Shown: one piece after another, positions 12,522 to 23,008 of the stretch | Layout: each line of letters opens with the position of its first letter | Numbering within the stretch: the first letter of the stretch is position 1 | The notes under the pieces: generated by a model | What the model was told of the DNA's origin: nothing | Databases searched by the model: none | Seen by the model: only the letters and a program-made list of their open reading frames with translations | Program-made: the position numbers and the translations under genes | Assembly: GCF_001039355.2 (NCBI RefSeq) | Contig: NW_019775422.1 | Coordinates: 337,087-364,939, forward strand | Length of the DNA: 27,853 bases | From: Lingula anatina | Taxonomy: Eukaryota > Brachiopoda > Lingulata > Lingulida > Lingulidae | Direction of reading: 5' to 3'

Positions 12522-15500
12522 CTCTCTCTTATTTGATTCTTTGGGTGTGGGTGTTATAATTGTAAATTTTTTGTATTGTAAGTTCCATAGGATATATCAA
12601 AAGCTGAGATTATGAAAGTGTTAATGACAGCTCTGAAGTGTACATCTTTTAAGAAAAGCACTAAATCTTAAATATGTTGACCTTAAAAACTTTTAGGTTG
12701 AATGAGTGGCTATATTTTGGGACTTATTAGAATATCTATCATCTGGATTCTGGCAAAATCTTGATATGAATAAGTTTGTTTTCTATTGCCTAGCTTGCAT
12801 TTATCTTCACCATCACAATCCTTTCAGATGTCCCACTGTCAACTGGGGTAGCTGACGTCAAAATGGACCCCTATAACATGAACTCTGCAGAGTTTGTCTG
12901 GAACCCGTCAAAGGACGCCTCAGCATTCATACGCGTTAACTGCATCAGCACAGAGTTTACGCCAAAGAAGCACGGCGGGGAGAAAGGCGTCCCGTTCCGT
13001 ATTCAGGTGGACACATATACCCACACCAGTCCTCCCAAACATATCTACAGCGCTTCTTGCCAAGTAAAGGTTTTCAAGGTACGCATTGCATGAAGCAGGT
13101 ATTTTCTGTTGTTTTAGATAGCATTTACCCCTTGGTGATCTTGTCCTGTGTCGTGTACAGGGTTTTCTTTGCATATCATGAGTACCTTGTTAATATGGTA
13201 ATATTTAGTGCAGCCATTGATATTTTTCAAGACGCTTGTGATGTTTGTAATTGATGTTTATCTTTAGTTTGAATATTTTGAGAAAAGTGAATGAATTTTT
13301 GTTGTTTTACATTTATCTAGAAATGATTGATTGATTGATTGATTAATTGAAAAAAGATGTTGACTTTTTCCATGTGGTGTCACCTCTGTTGGAACTTTAT
13401 TTATTGTTAAAATGTATTAAATGCTTCATATATATAATGTATAGTAGTAATGTTTTTCATTTTGTCCTGTTCACTGCAGCCCAAGGGAGCCGACAGAAAA
13501 CACAAGACTGACAGAGAGAAAATGGAGAAGAGATCAGAAGCAGACAAGGAGAAGTATCAGCCATCCTATGAGTGCACAGTTCTTACTGAGGTATTAACAA
13601 GATTGACATTCTTATAGATATGACACTGGCAAATGTCGCAAAAGTCGTATTTTTTGGTAGATTTCAATACTTGCTCAATTGCCATGTTATACCACATCCA
13701 AAGGCATGGACCTTGAATTCCTAGTTTCTTGTTCAGAGAAGAATTTCATCAGCTATGTTATGTTATAAGAATGATGTGATTTTTTTCTTCAGTCAACAGC
13801 TAATATTCCATATATTTCCCTGGATAGCCTCATTCCCTGATTAAGATGTCCTGCTAGACATCGAAATATTGGAGGATTTTCTCGAACTTTTTTTTGTGAC
13901 ATTTATAAAAGACAAGTCATGAAATTAAGATTCTTTGATATTAAATCTAGGCATTATCTCTTGTTAGACAAAAAAAAATTCCGTGTCTTAAGAAATGGTT
14001 CAGTCTGGGACATTGTGTTTTCAGGTTCCATCAGAGCAGTTGCCTGGCAGCATGTTCTCTCCCAGTGCCAAAACCTCTTCTTTTCCTGTACAGGTGAAGG
14101 GAAATAAAGCTAACAACAGTGGGTCATCTACCACTGAAAACAGGTAAATTGAAATGCTTTTAAGTGACAGTATAAAGTTTTTTTAAAACAACAGCTAAAA
14201 CTGTCGTTACCACAATATCTCATTTTTATTTTTACCAAATTCATACTTGAGTTAAAATTTGTCAAAATGAGACTAATTATTTGTCAAAGCAGTTAATAAG
14301 AAGTCAATAATTGTATAAGTATCTGTGGTAACAGAGTTAGTTTCAATTTCCAGAACTGTCATGCCGCCCCCTTCACCAACTGCAACACACGTAAGGTGAG
14401 TGCACATTCATGAATGTGCTCGCACAGATTTACACTTGCACTTACATTTGTATAAGTCATTCTGTTAGAAAAAAAAAGTTGCAAAATTGATGACTAATTA
14501 CACTTGTTCTTGAAAGCATTGACTGTGGATACCTACTAGGTGGCAGCACAGTCAAAAACGTGACCACTAGATGGCATTACAGCCATAAGTGTAACCATAA
14601 GATTGTTGTGTTTTGTTGTTGTTTATTTCAATAAATATTTCTCAGTATTTTTTTTGTCACATTCAGGGCGTTAAGCACTATCAGTTTATCAGAAGTGAGT
14701 CTTGGAGCACCGCCCTCCCCCAGCCAGGCTGTGACCAGTACAGAGGTAGGTAGAACTATAGCATGTCAGCTTGGTTACGTATCAAGGTAGGATGTTAATA
14801 GTGGTTAGGGTAGAACATGGTTTTGATGTGATATTGTGTTAGATGTGTTAAGATGTGTTTTGGGTATAACAGTGTGTTAGCTGTGACAGTGAGTGTTACA
14901 TTGTGTTAGCTGTGACAGTGAATGTTACAGTGTGTCAGATGTGACACTGTGATAAATACGACAATAATTGGTTGGGACCTAGCAATGACGTTGATATTTC
15001 CAGTACCGTTCCCTGTCCCCAGACAGTGAGTGTTAGATTGTGGTAGATGAGATACTGGTGATAAATGTGATAATGTTGATATTTCCAGTTCCATCCCCTG
15101 TCACCAGACAGCAATGCTGTAGAGGTTGCCCAGTGGCTGCAGATGCAGAGGTTCTCAAACTACGTGCGCATTTTCCAGAACTTTAGTGGTAGGTGGAGTT
15201 TGTTCAAACCAGGGACAAAAATGGGCTCATTTTGACTGGTATTTAAGTGCTTTATACAAAAAAATGTTACCTAGTTTAAACATTTTCATGGTTGATATTG
15301 AGAAAGAAAGAAATTTTGCTTAAAATTCCTAATCTCAACCTTCTTAAATATTTTTAACTTGAATCATGAGAATCTGCTGTTAAATAAACCATAAACAATT
15401 TGAGAAACCTCAGTATTTTTTGTTTAATTTGTAGGTGCTGATCTTTTGAGGTTGTCAAAAGATGATTTAATTCAGATCTGTGGACTAGCTGATGGTATAC

Positions 15501-17130
15501 GGCTTAACAATGCACTGCAACACAAGTAAGTCATTTCCTACTTTTTTGGGACTGAAAATACTATTGGTCTAGCCCCCCCCCCCCCCTTCCCCCCATTTTC
15601 TGACTTTTTCAGGAAATGGCAGCCTCTTCCCTGAATAGTTCAGTTCTGTGACAGTTATTTTGTTCTTCATAGATGAAAAAAGGAAATGTCTTAGAAAATT
15701 TAGATGCCTTTTACAACTTGTAATTCTGTTGTAGTGCTTTATAGTAATAGAGAGTAAACAGGCCTGTTTTAAGTTTTTTGGGAATGGAGAAAATTAAATG
15801 TGTTTTAAGTATTCTAAATTTGTTCCATTTCAGATCTGTGCGTCCGCGCTTAACATTATATGTTTGTCAAGAATCCGAGCAAGGTAAGGGGAAGGGAAAG
15901 ATGTTACTGTAATTAATCTTCAATTTCCAACTGTCAACTTAGTACTGTAAGATCTCTGTATACGCCAAGCATACACACACACACACACACACCTGTGAAG
16001 GAAAGAGAAACCATTTCAACATGAAAAACAGATAGTGTAAGGTGTAATGGGAGGCCATACTTCACAGCAGCCTGGAATGCCTAGTGTCACAGTGTTTATA
16101 AGTTGGGCTGTTATGAGATTTACATCTTTGTGCAGATTAAGTCAGCTATGGCAGCCGTCTGTATGCAGTGCCTTTAACAGATAGCATGTTTCTTCTTCTG
16201 TGACAGGTCAGAAAGTTGGCCCTTAAGTCACTGGTCATTGTGTTACAGTCTTTGACTTTCAGTATTTAAAACTTTGATTTTAGCTTTATCAAGGAAGTTT
16301 GGCTATCATTAACATGTAATATATTTCAATCTTTCTTCTAGTTTATCATGCAGTGTATTTGGAGGTCTTGACAGCCAACGACATGTTGGAGAAACTGGCG
16401 AACTTGTTCAGTGTGCAGAAACAACAAATCATCGAAATCTATATTCAGGGACCATCTTCTATTCACATACTAGTCACAGATGAGGTGAGTTCAGATAGAC
16501 TGTAGAATATGAGAATAATACACTGGACTTTATACAAGCCCATATTATATGGTTATCCACCAGAAACACACACACAAACACGTGCAGACATGCATGCACA
16601 TACAACCATGCTCTTGCATACATGCACATGTATTGATTTGCATGCGTACACACATGCACCCAATGTCTTGTTAAACATATTTTGTTAAATGTTTTATTTT
16701 ATGGTTTCTAACATGCATAGTATACAGTACAAAAGATTTACCAAACTGAACCAGGTTCTGCAATATGAAACACATAAGTTTCTGAGATTTACAATTTTTA
16801 CTTTGACCTTGTTTTTATTTAGGTTGTACGTAACACACCAGATCATGGTCGTTTTGCAGTGGAAGCAGTGAAAGGTAATAGAGAAAATAAATATGTAGAT
16901 GAATTGATGAATTTTGATAATGATAAATAAGCAGAGTTTGGAAATTAATGTGAAATCATTATTTTTTCAAAGCATGTTTAATTTTGTAGAAATCATGAAA
17001 AAATATGTTCAGACTTTTATTGTTGAATGTCCAACACTTGTGAATTGTAAAGTTTTGAAATATGGTCTTGTTTCCAGATGATGCCAGCGACAGATATCGA
17101 ATCCTGCTGAAGTCAATGGAAGCCCCATGA
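11571..17130 (+). CDS. UBP1: CP2-family transcription factor (TFCP2/UBP1/LBP-1-like), 14 exons
   Basis: Exons: 11571-11647, 12007-12071, 12273-12378, 12828-13078, 13480-13590, 14094-14143, 14354-14395, 14667-14745, 15089-15188, 15435-15525, 15834-15883, 16342-16484, 16823-16874 and 17078-17130 (TGA). All borders are GT-AG and all phases agree, giving 422 codons before the stop. Key matches are [89 protein letters not shown] and [16 protein letters not shown]2 proteins bind CNRG-type repeats as dimers or tetramers in the nucleus. Vertebrate relatives are slightly above 500 residues, so about 50-80 N-terminal residues must come from exons left of 11571. I did not find the conserved N-terminal motif there. 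TFCP2 and UBP1 derive from one invertebrate gene, so the symbol names the subfamily only. It is not Grainyhead. Confidence 0.93.
11695..11822. repeat. Cluster of TGATGTCA/TGAGGTCA octamers in a CP2 intron
   Basis: TGATGTCA occurs at 11695, 11743, 11775 and 11815, and TGAGGTCA at 11726 and 11793. Each is one base from the CRE octamer. The surrounding text (gtgatgtcaca) suggests a decayed tandem repeat with a period of about 48-50 bp. Confidence 0.7.
12403..12530. repeat. Pyrimidine (CCCT)n/(CT)n microsatellite with a 25-N assembly gap
   Basis: A (ccct)n tract runs into N at 12437-12461, followed by an almost pure (CT)n of about 55 bases. It starts about 25 bases after the splice donor at 12379. 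True length is unknown. Frames that read LSLSLSLS through it are artefacts. Confidence 0.95.
13324..13345. repeat. Short (TGAT)n microsatellite
   Basis: About five copies of tgat in the intron between the exons ending at 13078 and starting at 13480. Confidence 0.85.
14094..14745 (+). other. Linker exons between DNA-binding and SAM-like domains
   Basis: Three small exons (50, 42 and 79 bp) encode a polar, Ser/Thr/Pro-rich, presumably disordered linker ([17 protein letters not shown], then [10 protein letters not shown], then [10 protein letters not shown]). The phases are 0 to 2, 2 to 2 and 2 to 0. The 42-bp exon is symmetric and could be skipped without a frameshift. The SPWP motif seen after LTE in vertebrate CP2 proteins is absent. 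Confidence 0.7.
14820..15075. repeat. Degenerate tandem repeats with a duplicated 3' splice site
   Basis: Repeated gtgttagctgtgacagtga-type units fill the intron before the SAM-like exon. At 14991-15030 there is a near copy (4 changes in about 36 bases) of the real acceptor and exon start at 15076-15115, offset by 85 bases, and it is followed by a consensus donor gtgagt at 15026. Confidence 0.75.
15089..17130 (+). other. CP2 SAM-like domain and C-terminal oligomerisation domain exons
   Basis: Exons 15089-15188, 15435-15525 and 15834-15883 encode a SAM-type fold ([58 protein letters not shown]). The next exons encode the ubiquitin-like dimerisation module ([36 protein letters not shown]) ending [12 protein letters not shown]. 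The glutamine-rich insert that vertebrate TFCP2 carries between the two is missing: the SAM part joins the VYHA strand after only about five residues. Confidence 0.85.
15970..15991. repeat. (CA)n microsatellite
   Basis: About eleven CA dinucleotides in the intron after the exon ending at 15883. A looser CA-rich tract lies at 16565-16665 in a later intron. Confidence 0.9.
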
Positions 17131-18960
17131 AGGAACTCCGTGCCCAGGAACTCCGCATGGTTGTGTGTGGTAACAGGCTTGGGATAAAGGAAGCAGTCAG
17201 CAATTGAAATATTTGTCATATTTCATGTTGGAATGTACATAGTAATCATCAGTTGTTTGATGAATAGAAGAAGGGGATTCTTGGAAAATGGATTTTAATT
17301 TTTTTTTTATCTGTAAATATGACATCAGTGGTGTGTCAGAAGTCGTGTGTTCCCAGCGTACCAAATGTGATGTTTAACTGTTTAACAAGGACCATTGTTT
17401 TCAGTATCATGTTCAGGTCACGTTTCAGAAATACATACACGTATCCTTGCACAAGCAGGAGTGGGTATTCCAGTTTATTCTTGAAAGATGGTTTTAAAAT
17501 GAAAAAGGGAATGTTAAAATCTAAACAGGCTTTCAGTTTGAACTTAAACTTTGTATGATTGAATTAAGACCTTTATCAATGGCATCAGTTTCAGAAGTTT
17601 GCACCATGCTCCATAAAGAAAAGCTTTTCTATATTAGAAAAGTAGAAATCCCATTAGACTTTCATAATTTCTAGTAGAGTCCTTTGATAGGTATTTCTTG
17701 AGTCATGACCAGGATTATGTTTAATCATTTAGACTTCTTTTTGTTAGAGAATTTAACATAAGTTAATAAGCCAGATGATGATTTACAAAGAAAATAACAA
17801 ATGTGTACAATTTTCTGAGTTAGAAGCAAGTTGTGAGAGGGTATTCTATTTGGTAGATATATCTTATGATGGCAAAGTTGCATTTATACAGGAGTTCCAA
17901 ACCTGTTTTTGTATCTACGACGTTTTTATTTCTGTATCATTGATATTCTTACCCAGATTACATTTATGTAATGATCTCTGATAATTGATGTATATATCAT
18001 TGGGAATTGGGGAAAAATTACCTGGTTTATGAAATGCCAGGTATAAGGTATAGAATAATATGTTATGGACATAGGGGAGGAGAAGACACTTTAGTGGGGT
18101 ACTTTTCTAAGTTGTAAATATTACATTTCAACCCTCCTTTCCCCCCAGCATGGTCGATAATCTTGAGAAACTACAGTTAATCTTCATCATGTTCATATCC
18201 TATGTACAGATGTCTCACTCCAGGATTTCATCTTTCACTGAAACAAGCTCAGGACCTGTAGAATGGAACACATAGGGGAAAGCTCAGTGGAAGACTTGAT
18301 GTTTGTATATAATTCTACATTGACGTGGTATGTCTGTAAGCTACATATTTTACTCCTCTGATTTGTTAGATGGTGTACACTAAAGTTGGTTGGTTGGTTT
18401 TCGTGTGCGCACTCACGTGAGATCATGTTATCCATTTCACTCCTGAAAACGTCAAGAAAATATTGCTTTTTTCCTCTCTGTCCAATACTTGGTGAAAGTG
18501 TGCCCACATTATATTATCTTTTTATTTATTTTTGAAATGTGTAATATATTTTGATTAACTGAAAGACTGACATTGTCATCACGGCAGTTTCACTGTTAAA
18601 AGGCAATATAGTTTCTAAGCCGCCCAAGTTCCAAGCCAGCTGTAAATAATTTTGACTTTCAAGTGTATCATTTGTAAATTCAGTGTTTTAACAATTTTAT
18701 TAATTTTTTTTCAAATCATAAAGCGCTGTCAGTGTTGCAGTCATATTTAACTGTCATTGATAACAGTCTAGTATATATGCATCTTTTTACCTCATAATTA
18801 GATCAATGAATAAAATGTTTTGGCTGGCAAATTAGGAATATTTTGAAAGGGTTTTGCTGTTCGAGATTGCCGCCTCGATGTGTAGTAAAATAGTTGATTT
18901 TAGCAAATAAAAAAAAGTGTACATTTGTAAGAAATAAATAACGGTTGAAATGTGAATTAT
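17131..18960 (+). other. 3' untranslated region of the CP2-family gene
   Basis: AT-rich sequence after the TGA at 17128-17130 with no further exon. Candidate polyadenylation signals AATAAA lie at 18809-18814, 18906-18911 and 18933-18938. Five UGUANAUA Pumilio-type motifs lie at 17234, 17312, 17989, 18113 and 18641. The end is inferred from the signals only. Confidence 0.6.
18809..18938 (+). terminator. Polyadenylation signal cluster for the CP2 gene
   Basis: Three AATAAA hexamers within 130 bases (18809, 18906, 18933), followed by GT/T-rich stretches near 18955-18965. They are the first such cluster after the stop codon. Confidence 0.5.
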
Positions 18961-19706
18961 TGTTATGGATCAAGCCTCGATTTCACTGAAATGGATGTGG
19001 TTACGATTTGCTTTTTGAGTATAAAAAATATCATTCAAAGGAAACGGCCGTTTTATGATTGGTTACTAAAAAGTCGACGTAAGAGTAAAGGAAAGGGCAA
19101 TTGTAGTCCGTTTTACCAAAGTTTTGATTGAGTCCAGTATCTTCCAAAATGAAAAAAAAAATGCAAACTGAAATCCCATAATGCAGAACGGTGTCAAAAT
19201 TTAGAGCCCTTTCATAATTAAACCTTATCGTAAAATATTCGCTGTTCCCGACACTTAGTGAGTGTTCTCAGAACTTTAAAGAATGAATAGCACACAATTC
19301 AAGTAGAGTCTCGGAATAAACGCTATTTCTCTGCAAGAAATGCCTCATTATATTTCCATTTTTTTTTTAAATTTTTGGTAACAAATTTTAAAGGTGCTTC
19401 GTAATGCAAAATAGTTATACTATTAATTCAAAATTATTTAAGTACTCCACAGGTTTAGAAAGACAATAATTAGATAGGAAATTCTTAGAAGAAATGGCCC
19501 ACCCGATATTTCTCATATCTCGCTGTGTCGAAAAGTTTTCAATGAAAACCAAATCCCGTCTGTCAGGAAACAGAAATATTTCCACTAATTTTAATTTAAT
19601 ATTAAAATATTTCGGAACATTTTCTGTCCGGAAAGAAACCTAAATTTAAAAGCTGTTGGTAATTTTTATAAGGAGTAATTTATTCAAAATAAGAAGCGGG
19701 AGAAGT

Positions 19707-19771
19707 GTGCGTGTGTGTGTGTGTGGTGGGGGGCTGGGGGGGGGGGGACGTGGGGGGGGGGAGTAACGATA
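19707..19771 (+). repeat. (GT)n followed by long G runs, possible G-quadruplex
   Basis: A (gt)n stretch of about 18 bases leads into runs of six, eleven or more and ten G separated by ct and acgt. Runs this long also make the assembled length unreliable. Confidence 0.8.
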
Positions 19772-19880
19772 ACCACAGCTAGGTCCTAAGGGGGTTGTGG
19801 CTTGGTTGGTGTGGTGGGGTGGCTAAGGGGGGACTTTGAAAACTTCTAACGTTCTACACTTGTTTATGGACCGAAATTAC

Positions 19881-20092
19881 AGAGTTCTTGCTTAAAGAAG
19901 GTTTCTCTTACATGTTTCTGTCGATATCGTATCACGTTTCCTGTTGTTGTGTAACAAATAACGATGGATGAAGGATAACATTTCTCAGAGTTCTTGCTTA
20001 AAGAAGGTTTCTCTTACATGTTTCTGTCGATATCGTATCACGTTTCCTGTTGTTGTGTAACAAATAACGATGGATGAAGGATAACATTTCTC
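19881..20092. repeat. Perfect tandem duplication of a 106-bp unit
   Basis: Positions 19881-19986 and 19987-20092 are identical (agagttcttgcttaaagaag ... ataacatttctc). Each copy contains gttgtgtaac, whose inverse gttacacaac recurs at about 20667. The absence of any divergence implies either a very recent event or an assembly artefact. Confidence 0.95.
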
Positions 20093-20159
20093 ATGAAATC
20101 GTGTTCAAGAGGTCACACGCGGAAACATGGCTTCCTGACACTTTTGCTTATATTTGCTC

Positions 20160-20173
20160 GTTCCCGTAGCAAC
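20160..20173. promoter_or_regulatory. X-box-like motif (RFX type), 13 of 14
   Basis: GTTCCCGTAGCAAC differs from the palindromic consensus GTHNYYATRRNAAC at one central base. RFX factors use this motif to drive ciliary genes. No adjacent gene model supports a target. Confidence 0.35.
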
Positions 20174-20644
20174 GGCGTGTGATTTGTGATATGCTTGTAA
20201 ACCTTGTACCTCCAAACAAGCACGTAAGGCACGCAGGCCTCAGTTTTATTTAGAGACCGTAAATCGTGCGTAAAATAAAAATAATGTGACCGATTTTCCT
20301 TGAGTGTATTTTCCAGAACCACTCAGACAACAGTCTGTCGAGTTTAAAACCCATTCGTGTTATGTACAATACACATGTATGCTTTTTCACGACCAAGAAA
20401 ATTATGTTTCTTGCATTTTCACGCGAATAAATATAAGCAAAACTACTATTTTAGAGCAAGACAGAAAAAATATAACTCGTATTTGAGATATATATGTGTG
20501 AACTTAATTTAATATTACACTAGTGTAAAGAAAAAAAATAAAACCAAAAAGATCCCACGAACATAAAATGCTTTTTTAACTGTAAAAACTATTCTAACCC
20601 ACAATATTGACAAAAACAAGACAAACCATGAACCGTTTAGGTTT

Positions 20645-20658
20645 GTTGCTATGGGAAC
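20645..20658. promoter_or_regulatory. X-box motif (RFX type), full consensus match
   Basis: GTTGCTATGGGAAC matches GTHNYYATRRNAAC at all positions. It lies about 2.3 kb upstream of the orphan gene start. Confidence 0.45.
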
Positions 20659-21117
20659 GACTTGTTGTTACACAACATTAAGCTACGGTTACCAGTGAGT
20701 GAAACAAGACTTGTTCTTTTTTTGCCCTATTTGATTTTTAGCACAGTTGAATAGTTCGCGTAACCAACTCTTAATTTAACTGTTGTTTATTATGCCTGTA
20801 TATTTTCCAGTCATAGGTTTCACGCGTCTGTAGTTTACCCGTCTATTTCCAGGCGCTTAAGCACATAAATATAAAACCTATTTAGCTTTCGTCTCACCTC
20901 ATGCTGCAGAAATCATGCCAACAGACTTCCTTGATTAAAAACTTCGGCTACACAACATTATTAAAATGCTTCACGAGCGCAACACCCCCGAATGTTGAGT
21001 AAATCAGATATTATTTTCATTTTTTAATGAAACACTGGGCATTGCGTTTGTTCGTGGGGAAAAAGATGTTTTTATGCCCTAAAATCGCCCACTCAGTGAA
21101 TTTGCCATTTTCACCCA

Positions 21118-21182
<65 letters not shown>
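21118..21182. repeat. (AAT)n microsatellite
   Basis: About 21 uninterrupted AAT units. The tyrosine-run frame on the opposite strand is a translation artefact. Confidence 0.97.
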
Positions 21183-21183
<1 letters not shown>

Positions 21184-21868
21184 CAATTATTGATTGGTTG
21201 AGGTCAACTCTACAATTTATTGACCCAAAGCTGGGATAATTGACCGACGCCAAAAGCTTGCATACATGTCAAAAAAAAAAAAATTACCAACAAACTTCAA
21301 CTACCAACCCTAGCCCGTTCGAAAAAGAGTCGCCGCACATTTACCAATCCATCAATTGTGTCTGGCCTAATGGGTTACGCGGCATTATATACATTTAACT
21401 GTGCATTTCAGTTAATGTCTTTTACAAATCTATGACACTAAATAGATTAATGAAGAAACATGAAATGGATACGTTGTTAAATGTAGCTTTAAGATTTTAT
21501 CTATGAATGGTAATCTGTTATAATCTGTTGTTAACGACCATATATCTAGACATTCCTCGCTTGGCTGATTGTAATGTCACAAGGGCTTTAAATTTGATTC
21601 TAGAATTACCAGTTAAATGTCGTCTTAACTTTAGTAAAAAGATGTCGAATGAACCATGGGCCATTCATAGCCTGGCTTAACATAAATTTGATACTTAAAG
21701 CGAACACAAGCACTGTATGTAGTACAGGCAACGAAATAAATTGTACTGGATCGCCAAATTTATCTGAAAGTTATTAACTGTAATACCTCGGGCGAGGCTT
21801 TGTTATCATATTTTTTTCTTTTATAAAATATTATCGTATTTTTTAACGAACGAGTGGCTTAAGCTGAT

Positions 21869-21882
21869 GTTGCTATGGAAAT
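21869..21882. promoter_or_regulatory. X-box-like motif (RFX type), 13 of 14
   Basis: GTTGCTATGGAAAT matches the RFX consensus except for the last base. It is the third such site in 1.7 kb. Confidence 0.35.
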
Positions 21883-22504
21883 CTAGATAAATAACACGAC
21901 AAAGACCTCTGCCTAGCAGCGCCTCTTTTTCAAATGATAATTGGATGCCTTGGGGTGAAATTACCAAACGAGTTAAAATATACTTCATCTGATGAGAAAA
22001 GAAAGAAAACAACTCTAAGAGACAACTGACCATGTCAATTTGCTCCCCCTTTCCTAAAAACCAGACACCGGATTTTTTTCCGAAAAAAAGTTCCAGGTGC
22101 AATGCAAAAACGTTTTAACAAATGACCTATTTAACAACAAAATCGTCCTGCGTGGACCCCCTTTACAAGCCACCGCAGCGCGTGTTTTTTTCAACACAAT
22201 TAATATTGTTCAGTGGCACACCCGATACTACCTGATAGACCAACGGGATGCACGTATCCGGTAAACCGATCATCTTATAAACGAAAATAAAACGGAAAAA
22301 TAAGCCCCTTTTTTTCTTCCCGATTCATTACTTGGTCTATTAGGTGTAGAAATTCGTTCTCTCACAGTAGGGGGACGAACGTTCACTGTGTTCACAGCAA
22401 CACGAGTAGGAAATCAAGATTTTTTGTTGAATATTGATAGCGTGAAATACAGGAGAATTCGGTTAGGACAAAAACGACAGTGTTTATTTCTCAGTTGTTT
22501 TGTT

Positions 22505-22534
22505 TATATAACACCTGTGCCCGTCGTGACGTCA
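22505..22534 (+). promoter_or_regulatory. TATA-like box and CRE, candidate promoter of the orphan gene
   Basis: TATATAA at 22505-22511 is followed by cacctg and a perfect CRE, TGACGTCA, at 22527-22534. This is about 480 bases before the first coding ATG at 23009. An upstream ATG at 22550 would give an 11-codon peptide. A CRE downstream of TATA is unusual and the octamer also occurs twice inside coding exons here, so support is weak. Confidence 0.25.
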
Positions 22535-22642
22535 AGTTTTCTCAAAACATGGAATTAACAGAAAAGGAAGCGTTTTACATTTAATTCGAGTGAGAATTAT
22601 CCTCAAGACGGGACGCTGAATCCCACCTTATTTTCTTTTCAG

Positions 22643-22873
22643 GAGTAGATTTATCTCTGTTTAAACTCCTTGATCCCATCGATCTATTTAGAACGAACGG
22701 CAAGTTGTATCTACCTAAAAGCTGGGATGGACGACCTTCATACCACATTGAAGTCTTGTTTCTAACTCCAGTTATCTGACAGTAAGTCACCCTGGGTGAC
22801 ATTTTCTTGTTACAGCGTCTCTCTGTAAACAGAGCCAAAAAGGTGACACGCTTAATCTTAGAAACTGGAGTAA
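22643..22873 (+). pseudogene. Exon-like open segments upstream of the orphan gene, broken by stops
   Basis: After a good acceptor (ttttcttttcag) the + strand reads 44 protein-like codons (including LFRTNGKLYLPKSWDGRPSY) to a TGA at 22777. In the same frame, after TGA and a nearby TAA, a second stretch reads RLSVNRAKKVTRLILETGVK and stops at TAG. The stretch between has gtaagt (22781) and ttgttacag (ending 22796), so it resembles a 16-bp-scale micro-intron, too short to be normal. It could be a decayed exon pair, a 5'UTR, or chance. The opposite strand is open for 117 codons. Confidence 0.25.
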
Positions 22874-23008
22874 AAATCAAAGGACGCCGAGGGTAGAATT
22901 TTGTATAAGCTTTAAGAGGCATCAGACACATCAAGGCGACGTTAAATTTAAGACATTAAAAAGGGCATTTCAGAGAAGGGAATAAGATCTGACCACCCAT
23001 GTAAAACA

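Larger units (their letters stand above)
11571..13590 (+). other. CP2 DNA-binding domain exons
   Basis: Five exons carry the immunoglobulin-fold-type CP2 DNA-binding domain, from the [11 protein letters not shown] strand to the basic [15 protein letters not shown] segment that follows the core. The exon at 12828-13078 is the largest and holds the near-invariant [20 protein letters not shown] stretch. A short insertion region ([14 protein letters not shown]) replaces the longer KENENGEYTEHLHSAS-type loop of vertebrate proteins. Confidence 0.85.
18961..22500. other. Intergenic region between the CP2 gene and the orphan gene
   Basis: No exon-like frame on either strand. Contents: a (GT)n plus poly(G) tract (19707-19771), a perfect 106-bp duplication (19881-20092), X-box-like motifs (20160, 20645, 21869) and an (AAT)n microsatellite (21118-21182). 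Reading frames of 60-93 codons here have no coding signature that I can recognise. Confidence 0.55.

Noticed and set aside
12276-12559. Frames reading LSLSLSLS
   Set aside because: Translation of the CT microsatellite and the N gap. The real coding there is the short CP2 exon at 12273-12378.
21017-21253. Poly-tyrosine frame on the minus strand
   Set aside because: Translation of the (AAT)n microsatellite.
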